Positions 57,553 through 64,000 of a DNA stretch of 64,000 nucleotides are shown one piece after another. The translations under genes and the position numbers were made by a program. The stretch spans positions 62,001 through 126,000 of the forward strand of contig JAKEKT010000102.1 of assembly GCA_021495925.1 (NCBI GenBank), written 5' to 3'. The first letter of the stretch is position 1, and the number at the start of each line of letters is the position of its first letter. The notes below the pieces were generated by a model. The model made no database searches and was not told the DNA's origin. It was given only the letters and a program-made list of their open reading frames with translations. Source of the DNA: Diplodia intermedia (taxonomy: Eukaryota; Ascomycota; Dothideomycetes; Botryosphaeriales; Botryosphaeriaceae).

Positions 57553-58581
57553 ATGGCCTCGGCCAAGAAACCCATGTGGATGTTCCCGCACGAACGCGAG
57601 CGACGGACCAAGCTCAGACAGCAGATCCGCAAGAAGCAGAAGGAGCTGGTCAAACTCAAGAAGGAGCTCGACGCAGCCACCGACAACCCGCGGCCGCAGC
57701 GGAGGAGCACCGCGCTCAAGACCGTAAGCCCACACTCCAACTCCCCCCATCCGCGCAACCCTGCCGCGCCCGCCGCTTCCTCCGCCAACCCAAGTCTCAG
57801 GTATTCTACAGACACGCCCCACACTGACCAACGTCCTCCCCACCAACAGATCGGACCCGCCGCCGCCGCTCCTCCACTCACGCTCAACCTCGAACGCTCC
57901 GACTTCACCGACCTGCTCGTGCCGCAGCTGAACTCGTACACGTGGGCCTTCTACAACTGCTTCCGGATCCTGCAGACGCAGCAGACCGAGTACCGCGAGA
58001 TCGAGGAGCTGCTCCTCGCCATCCGCGACGGCCTGCAGCGCGAGGGAGGAGAAGAGGCGAAGGAGAAGGAGAAGAAGAAGACGAAGAAGAAGAAGAAGGA
58101 GAAGAAGCCGCTGCTGCGCGTCGACCAGTACTACGACGAGCAGCTGGAGCCGCTGGCGGGCCTGAAGGACAAGGTGAAGAGGGACCACGACGCGATGCGG
58201 GGGCTGCAGAAGCAGGCGGCGGGCGGGGCCGAGGAGCTGAAGACGGTGAAGGCGGGACTGAAGGATTTGCTGGAGTACGTCTTGAAGGAGTACGAGGACG
58301 AGGCCGAGGCCGAGGGAGGTGGTGGTGGTGAGGAAGAAGAGGCCGATGCGGAGGACGACGAGGACGACGACGACCACACGACGGACATCGTCCCCCCGAG
58401 CGGCAAGGCCGTGGCATCCGTTCCTCGCCCCCGCGTGCACTGGGTCTCCGATCTCAGCTTCCTCAGACCGGAGCGTCCTCCCATCTCGCCTCCAAGCCCC
58501 CCCATCAAGGTTTTCCGCGCCGTGGAGGCCGATGACGATGAGGACGACTCGTCTTCCTCCTCCGATACTTGGTTGGAGTAG
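57553..58581 (+). CDS. Coiled-coil protein with basic and acidic low-complexity tracts (possible third member)
   Basis: Two exons (57553-57723 and 57850-58581) encode 300 residues. The intron is inferred from GTAAGC, a CACTGAC branch-like site and CAACAG. Because it is 126 bases long and free of stops, retention would also be readable. The start (MASAKKPMWMFPHERERR) is followed by a coiled coil at about residues 20-45 (LRQQIRKKQKELVKLKKELD) that ends near the intron, as in its two neighbours. The second exon has helical segments, a Lys-rich run (about residues 135-150), a Glu/Asp-rich run and an acidic Ser-rich end (SSSSSDTWLE). Relationship to the neighbours is suggested by architecture, intron phase and position, not by strong identity. 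Function unknown. Confidence 0.65.
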   Translation: MASAKKPMWMFPHERERRTKLRQQIRKKQKELVKLKKELDAATDNPRPQRRSTALKTVSPHSNSPHPRNPAAPAASSANPSLRYSTDTPHTDQRPPHQQIGPAAAAPPLTLNLERSDFTDLLVPQLNSYTWAFYNCFRILQTQQTEYREIEELLLAIRDGLQREGGEEAKEKEKKKTKKKKKEKKPLLRVDQYYDEQLEPLAGLKDKVKRDHDAMRGLQKQAAGGAEELKTVKAGLKDLLEYVLKEYEDEAEAEGGGGGEEEEADAEDDEDDDDHTTDIVPPSGKAVASVPRPRVHWVSDLSFLRPERPPISPPSPPIKVFRAVEADDDEDDSSSSSDTWLE

Positions 58582-59459
58582 TCCCATGCCGGTGGCGATT
58601 CGGAACCGGTCGCGGAGGCAGACGTTGCGGAAGGGCTCGTACGTACCTTGGCGGATCAAGAGAACACAAACAACCCGGTCGGCGCGCGGCCGCAAAGGGT
58701 AACGGCGGCGAACGGCAGGATCATTTCTTTGGATGGATGCTGTAAATGGGCTTTTGGAGTCCACGGCGAGTTTTCTGATCTGAACATCGCGCTCAGCTGT
58801 TGTGTGGCACTAGCGGTAGAAGAATTGGGAGCGGAACGCCGGCGAGCACCGGCGGTAGATATTGCTAAAGGCTCAGCCTGTCATGACCACTCCAGAGCAA
58901 AGATGGAAACATGGGAAATCTGAGAGACTCAGGGTATCTCACACTCAGATAAAAGGACCTTTAATAGGCGTGGGTTGGAAATGCGCTGAAGTGTCTGCTT
59001 GGAAAGCCAAGCCGCAGCGCGTAGGTAATTTTGCAGAAACAATGATGATTCAATGACCAGGCCTAGGTTTCATGTGCACTGCTGGGGTGGATTGGGATAA
59101 GTCCGACCGAGCGTGTGCCTTCCTGTTGGAATATAAACAGAATAGTTTAGTCAGCGAGGAGCAGGGTATATAAGCAGGCCCCCCGGGGCCTCCCCTCCGC
59201 TCCTCATGCCAATACAACAACACCTCACCAGACACCCCAAATTCCAACACTTCCGTTTTTTTCTCGGTAGGCACGGTCTTGTGCCAGTTCGCAGCCCCGC
59301 CCGGGCAGTCGCGCTGCATTCAGCAGGTGCACGGACGGCCTCGAGTGACATATCTACTTCTTCTGCGTCCTTCAAACCTGACCACCAACCTCACCCAGCT
59401 CGACCGCATCCACCAAGGACCTCTGGATAGTTTCGCGCAGCCAATACCTCAAGCAGAAC
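58582..59459. other. Intergenic region
   Basis: This lies between two plus-strand genes of the coiled-coil cluster and should hold a 3' UTR and the promoter of the next gene. A TATATAAG box-like element is present at about 59167-59174, roughly 290 bases before the ATG at 59460. Nothing else was recognised. Confidence 0.4.
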
Positions 59460-60111
59460 ATGTCTTCGCCCGGCTCAACGCCCAGAGCTCCGAAGAAGAA
59501 GAAGCTAGCCGCATGGTCAGACGTGAGCAGTCCCTCTGCGTCACCCCCGGCCACAACCTCAACCGGCACCACCGCCACGTCACCTAAGCAGCTTGAACTG
59601 GAGGGCAAGATCAAGAAGAAGCAACAAGAAATCGACAGCCTTGAATCCGAGTTGGCCGCCGAGAAGCAGCGTCTTTCAGAAGAGGCGACTGAGAAGAAGA
59701 GGGTGAGTGAGCCAAGGTCAGCTTCGCTAGAGGCTCGGCAACGAACAAAAACTGACAGCGTAGAAATATCGTCGCTATGTGGCCATGCCCTGGACAAGCG
59801 AATACATTCCTGCCCGGCTCAGGTTCTTGGTGGATTCCATAAATAAGACGTCGTTGACGGCCTTCCCAGCCAGGAGCACCCTGTACAAGACCCTTGGACA
59901 GATCACCTCGATTCTCAAGGGTGCAGGACACGAGATCCCTTACCATGAGTTTACCGACGCAGAAATCGACGCTTTGGAAGAGCTGAGCCGTACCATAGCT
60001 GCAGACCAGACGGCTCTCGCCAACCTCAACCTCAGCTTGACCAGGCCATCCACGCTGATAGATATCAGCAACCAGCTGGACAGCATGGCGAAGAAGGTCA
60101 AGAAGGTCTGA
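59460..60111 (+). CDS. Small coiled-coil protein, paralogue 2
   Basis: Two exons (59460-59702 and 59764-60111) encode 196 residues. The donor GTGAGT follows the codons for KKR, and the acceptor is GCGTAG, phase 0, the same position as in the gene at 56323. The start is MSSPGSTPRAPKKKK, then a Ser/Thr-rich linker, then a coiled coil at about residues 45-80 (LELEGKIKKKQQEIDSLESE). Exon 2 begins KYRRYVAMPWTSEYIPARL and carries FTDAEIDALEELSRTIAADQ, aligned with FDRIGLEELEGMSEIWTCVARDQ of paralogue 1. The C-terminus is basic (KKVKKV). No domain of known function was recognised. Confidence 0.72.
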
Positions 60112-60452
60112 GAAAGCGCTCCAGCAAATCCACCAGCCCTACAATATCCGACTCTTTCGGAAATCAGCGGCGCTTCTGTGTGGAGTCGACCACAAGAATT
60201 GGCGTGCATCAGGACAAAACATCAACGGAGATTTTCAAGGTTGGGCGGACACATCTGGTGCCGGAGGGATGAGAATTTGTAGTATTGAGGGCGTAGAGTT
60301 TGCACCTCGTCCAGTCTCAGAATAAACCTCTTGGTCTTTCACTATACCTCCATATGCTTCTGGCACCGGGTTGTGGTAGTTCTCTCTCTCTCTCTCTCTC
60401 TCTGCCTGCGTGGCCTTTTCCGTTTCGGCACCATCTCGCTCGGTATGGCAAT

Positions 60453-60666
60453 CAGACGGTTCCTTCGCGTGGCCGCGTGGCCCGGCTTTTTCCCTCGCAG
60501 AGGGCTTTCCTTTTTCCTTTTCTTCTCTTCTGTCGCGCCGCGGCTCGCCTATTCTCAAGCCACGACACCGAACGATCGATGGTTCCAAACACAGCACGAT
60601 TACTGGACCGTTGCCAGCAAAGTCTAGACCACACCAGACGCCAGAGGATCGGGGTCCTGCAATAAT
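60453..60666 (+). repeat. Dispersed repeat, copy 2 (about 215 bases)
   Basis: Same order of blocks as the minus strand of 40572-40790: CAGACGGTTCCTTCGCGTGG, CGGCTCGCCTATTC, CAGCACGATTACTGGACCG and GGTCCTGCAAT. The copies have diverged by substitutions and short indels. Confidence 0.75.
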
Positions 60667-60732
60667 GGGTTGGTTGCATAAAACATTATCTTTCCATGCG
60701 CTAGGTACGAAGGATGCTTCACTCTTCTTACG

Positions 60733-60790
60733 TGAGCTACTATCCAGAAGTGGATGTGAGTTTTCAAGACTTTTACGAATGCATCGGGAC
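60733..60790. repeat. MITE-like repeat, copy E
   Basis: GTGAGCTACTATCCAGAAG is followed by TGGATGTGAGTTTT and GAATGCATC, in the same order as copy D. It lies on the 3' side of the trypsin-fold gene. Confidence 0.5.
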
Positions 60791-61180
60791 ACGGTGTTCA
60801 ATCGAAGCATCTTGCAATGGACGTGAAAACCGCACTGTAGTGCATTTTTATCCGACAACACTAGTTCACAAATTGGCGCGAAGCCATGAACTGCTCACAG
60901 GGAAGTCATGAAAGCCATCAGTGATCTACGAAGGGGAAAAGGAAGATCGGTCCAAGCTACTGGCACAACAGCTTGACTCTCCCTCGCCCAGTATTCAGGG
61001 AAGTCAGAAAATCATGATGTTATGTCTACTCCATCATTAAAACCAAGAGTCCCATGAAAATGTCTGAACTAATGTCCGAAGGCTGCAGCTCCGCAGCTAC
61101 ATCTTCACCCTTGTCAAACTCCCCGCAAAATCAAATTGAAAGCTCATCATGCCAGGCAATGAGAAAGTGAGGCCACCACC

Positions 61181-63078
61181 TCAAGCAACGAGCCGCGGCC
61201 TCACGATCCTGCAGCCGGTAACTTTCTCAATGGAAGAGAAGACGTCTTCGATCGGCGTCATGAGGGCGTAAAGGCCTCCCTCATCACCACCAAAGACAAG
61301 GCCAACACACGCACCGTCCTTGGTGTCCAAGACCATCGAGCCCGAGTCGCCTCCAATGCTGAAGGGAGTCTGTGTCCCACGCGGGTTCTCAACTCGCATG
61401 CACTCCACGACCGTGCCGTACTCTTCCTCCCAGTTTATGCCATTGCAGGGTGACTCCGTGAGGTTCAACCACGCCTCAGCGTAATTGATCTCGCCTTGAG
61501 TCCATCCAGTCGCTCTTCCCACCTTCATGACATCGGTAGGCTTGGACTGGGATAGTTTCCGCCAGCTTTCGAAATCTCTTCTTGCCCAACTGGGAAGATG
61601 AAGGCCGGATTGGTACCGATTATCTGACGAGAAGCTGGGGTCCGGATCACGACCTGAGACAGTTTGAACCAGAGCCCAATCCAAAGCAACCTTCTTGTTG
61701 CCGTCTTTGAGAAGATATTGAAATCCCGAAACTGCGCGAACAGCGCCAGCGACGAAGTTCGGATCGTGGGAGAGGCAACGCACTTGTGATTCAAGTTTGT
61801 TGATGAGTTTCTCGGAAACCTCGACTGCTCTGGCTGCCCTTTCGTCGCCCATTTCGGCTCTGTCCGCCAGGGGCGGCGCCGCGCCCGGTGGGAGGGGACC
61901 GTACGTGTTTTCCTTCGTCGCTTGGATCTCTTCCTCCAGGATTTCGATTTTTCTCTTCAAATCTAGATCAGAAGGAGACACGACGATGTGGCTCAAGGGG
62001 GTTTCCGTGATGTTCAGGGCCTTCAGAGCTTTCTCTGGGGGATTCGGAGTCATCCCTGTGATTCTGTCAGTAGAGGAAAATACAGACAAGGTAAAATTGT
62101 CCACTTACGTTCTGTCAGGCCAGGGCAGGGCTTCACCACGCGGCAATTGGTGAGAATGCAGGTACTACCAACCTTCTTCACCGGATCCTCAATGCGCACA
62201 AATCCACCGAGCGTGCCGATTGATGGGATTCCTTGGGGGCCCAGTCCATCACCGATGCGTAGCGGCTTCTCCCACCATGTGCGCTCAGGAAGGGCGGTCA
62301 CCTCGACTTTCCCGTCGCCGACACTGGAGTGCCCCTGAGCTTGCCAGATCTCAACATTCTCAATTGCAGTATTCTGGATTAGACCTTTCAACCCAGGCAG
62401 AATCTTGAGCTCCCAGTCGTCCGCATCCGCGTCCCAGGCTTCGATCAGCATGGTGGTGGTAGATGGACCAGCATTTGCCCCATAAGGGCGGCAGCTCAGC
62501 TTGACCAGAGAGAGGAGCTTCCAGTGCACCTGGAATTTGGCCAAACCACTCACAACTGACATTCCGAGGTTGTGCCACGTGTTAAGGACGTTGTCGCCAG
62601 CGTGGATGGGGAAGATTCGCGGGGTGTCGGACCCAAACTCCACAATCTCAACGTGGATGCTGCCGTCATACTTACCAGTAGTGTTCAGGAGGAGCCGGCT
62701 CAGTCTTAGTACCGCGTTGTACCATGATCCAGATCGGGAGGTAGCCTCAACAAGCAGGGTGGGGTAGAAAGACCGCGATCCGGCTGACTTGCGCTCCACC
62801 AGGCGAACTCTGTTGAACGATATTCCCTGAACTTGCAAAACGGTTCTGAATTCCGCTTCCTTCTGTCGATACCCCGTGACGTAGTAGTCGGGATTTGAGC
62901 AAGGTCGGTTGATTGTTGGCTGGGGCACCAGTTTCGGCCAGCCAGTACGGAAGTTTGCCTCGACAATGTCGACCTTGACGTCTTCATCGCTCCTGGCCGC
63001 CTTCCTCCTGTTCTTGGGAGTCTCGGAGGGCGCGCTGGAAGAAGACTCTCCGCCGGACGGGCGCCACGGGTCAGACAT
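61181..63078 (-). CDS. Unknown N-terminal domain fused to a trypsin-fold domain lacking the catalytic His
   Basis: Two exons (63078-62109 and 62055-61181) encode 614 residues. The 53-base intron has a GTAAGT donor and a CACAG acceptor. Residues 30-280 form a domain I do not recognise (FRTGWPKLVPQP, LIEAWDADADDWELKI). From about residue 285 a chymotrypsin-like serine protease fold is visible: GTLGGFVRI, then ILTNCRVV (308-315), a helical insert at 354-372, DWALV with D449, VGRATGWTQG (502-511) and GGDSGS with S561. Fungal members of this fold usually have LTNHHVV; here Cys and Arg replace both His, so the triad is incomplete and the protein is probably a pseudoprotease or uses another residue. 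No signal peptide is seen. It faces the coiled-coil cluster. Confidence 0.75.
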
Positions 63079-63484
63079 TGTAGCTAGTAGTGTTAGCTCA
63101 ACTGTCTTGCAACTCACTGTGCAGTGGATCGGGGAGGTGCCTTACTTACCTCGCCTCCTCGCAGCAGCCAGCGTGCGCTCGATCTTCTACACAAACACGC
63201 AGAGTTGAAGAGCTTGTCCCGACGCAAATGTGGAATTAAAAAGGCACCAAATGCGTCCGCCGTTTGGATTCCGCTCCGGACGTATCCCCTTAGATACTGA
63301 CGTTCGTTCTTCTTCCCTACGGATATAAGCACCAACACTGCTACTTGAGTCGGAGAAGAAAAGTTTGGTGTAAATCTTGGGGCGAGTGTTCAGCAGACTT
63401 GGAGAGCGGGGAATGGACTGGGTGCGGCGGTGGAAATATATAGGTTTGAGTTCAGGGTGTTCAAACAGTCAGAAGTGCAAGCCA

Positions 63485-63522
63485 TATGCAGGGTCCAGCC
63501 GTTGTTGGCAGGAGCGACCGAC
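63485..63522 (+). repeat. 38-base direct repeat, first copy
   Basis: It begins TATGCAGGGTCCAGCCG and recurs at 63742-63779 with one mismatch (CCAGCC against CCGGCC). Part of it also occurs at about 37506-37516. Confidence 0.85.
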
Positions 63523-63567
63523 CAGGGGGGTTTTCAAATAGTGGATCTGTTTTTGCTTATGTCATGG

Positions 63568-63635
63568 GTAGTTAAAGCTATCGTCCGGACGAGAATATCG
63601 AATTACATATACGTCTGGACCATGGCTTCAACTAC
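63568..63635. repeat. MITE-like inverted repeat, copy F
   Basis: Two 24-base arms (63568-63591 and 63612-63635) are reverse complements at 20 of 24 positions and enclose a 20-base AT-rich centre. The arm begins GTAGTTAAAGC and its partner ends GGCTTCAACTAC. Confidence 0.75.
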
Positions 63636-63741
63636 CTACGTATTATTATTATTATTTCTCTCTCTCTAAGAACGAGCTAAGGCATAGTTACGCCATGTTC
63701 TGCTATTCTTCGCGCTAGCCATCGGCTGCGAGAGGGGGCTG

Positions 63742-63779
63742 TATGCAGGGTCCGGCCGTTGTTGGCAGGAGCGACCGAC
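63742..63779 (+). repeat. 38-base direct repeat, second copy
   Basis: Matches 63485-63522 at 37 of 38 positions. The two copies lie on either side of inverted repeat F. Confidence 0.85.
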
Positions 63780-64000
63780 TCTGACCCGCACATCACTGTG
63801 CCATGGGTCGACAATGGTCATTTCTGTGCACGGGTAGAAAACTCATGCCCATGGGTTCCACTTGTGACCGCTTTTTTGAGGCAGCAAGCACGTCAGCATC
63901 GGCAATTATGCTGGCACGGTCCTCAACCAAGAGCAACTTTCCGTCCACGGGTCACGGCAGGGTGGCCAACAAACAAACATGTTTGCAAAGCCTTGATTGT

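Larger units (their letters stand above)
60112..61180. other. Convergent intergenic region with inserted repeats
   Basis: It contains a TC tract (about 60380-60402), the second copy of the 215-base repeat and repeat copy E. It lies between the 3' ends of the coiled-coil gene at 59460 and the trypsin-fold gene. Confidence 0.45.
63079..64000. other. Promoter and repeat-rich right edge
   Basis: The first 450 bases should hold the promoter of the gene starting at 63078. Beyond are a 38-base direct repeat pair, the inverted repeat copy F, and TTA and TC microsatellites near 63640-63666. No gene reaches the right edge. Confidence 0.45.

Noticed and set aside
57541..58764. Minus-strand frame opposite the third coiled-coil gene
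   Set aside because: Leu/Val/Arg-rich shadow of Lys/Glu/Asp codons. The plus strand has the start, splice sites and coiled coil.

Overview
The window looks like nuclear DNA of a filamentous ascomycete (Pezizomycotina). Its genes are split by short introns with fungal consensus splice sites (GTAAGT-like donors, CTGAC-like branch sites, CAG/TAG acceptors). Families typical of that group are present: a C-terminal piece of an NLR-like protein, an AMID-like oxidoreductase, a Pcl-type cyclin and an Esc1/DevR-like bHLH factor. The species cannot be named from the sequence alone. All exon limits below were worked out by hand from splice signals and frame continuity. Start codons are the first plausible ATG.

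Layout. 0-27 kb is mostly core-like: the 3' end of an NLR-like gene (<3-1157 +), an FAD oxidoreductase (1407-2753 -), a 6PGDH-like dehydrogenase (3699-4920 +), a Cys-rich membrane protein with a Pro/Gln/Tyr-rich tail (6140-7409 -), guanine deaminase (8450-9847 -), an MFS sugar-type transporter (10868-12623 +), a small PIPK-fold protein (15517-16641 -), a plant pathogen-related-protein homologue with a long tail (22302-24446 +), and a TIM-barrel amidohydrolase (25914-26939 -). 27-31.5 kb has no gene I can defend and includes an AT-rich stretch. A cyclin with a long, nearly AUG-free leader follows (32302-34500 +).

34.5-46 kb is a decay zone. It holds remnants of an alcohol dehydrogenase, of a trypsin-fold family gene and of a glyoxalase-type gene, a broken tRNA-Asp, and a run of 54 G. 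Then come a bHLH factor (47021-48579 +) and cytidine deaminase (54207-55094 +).

55-64 kb is an accessory locus. It carries two clearly related small coiled-coil genes (56323-56921 and 59460-60111), a third gene of similar build between them (57553-58581), and, facing them, a 614-aa protein (61181-63078 -) that joins an unrecognised N-terminal domain to a trypsin fold. That fold keeps the catalytic Asp and Ser motifs but has Arg where His is expected. A truncated relative of the same gene lies at 37.8 kb. Both copies are bracketed by a small dispersed inverted-repeat (MITE-like) family, with six copies found in the window. This locus is the best candidate for something undescribed. Proposed roles in self/non-self recognition are inference only.
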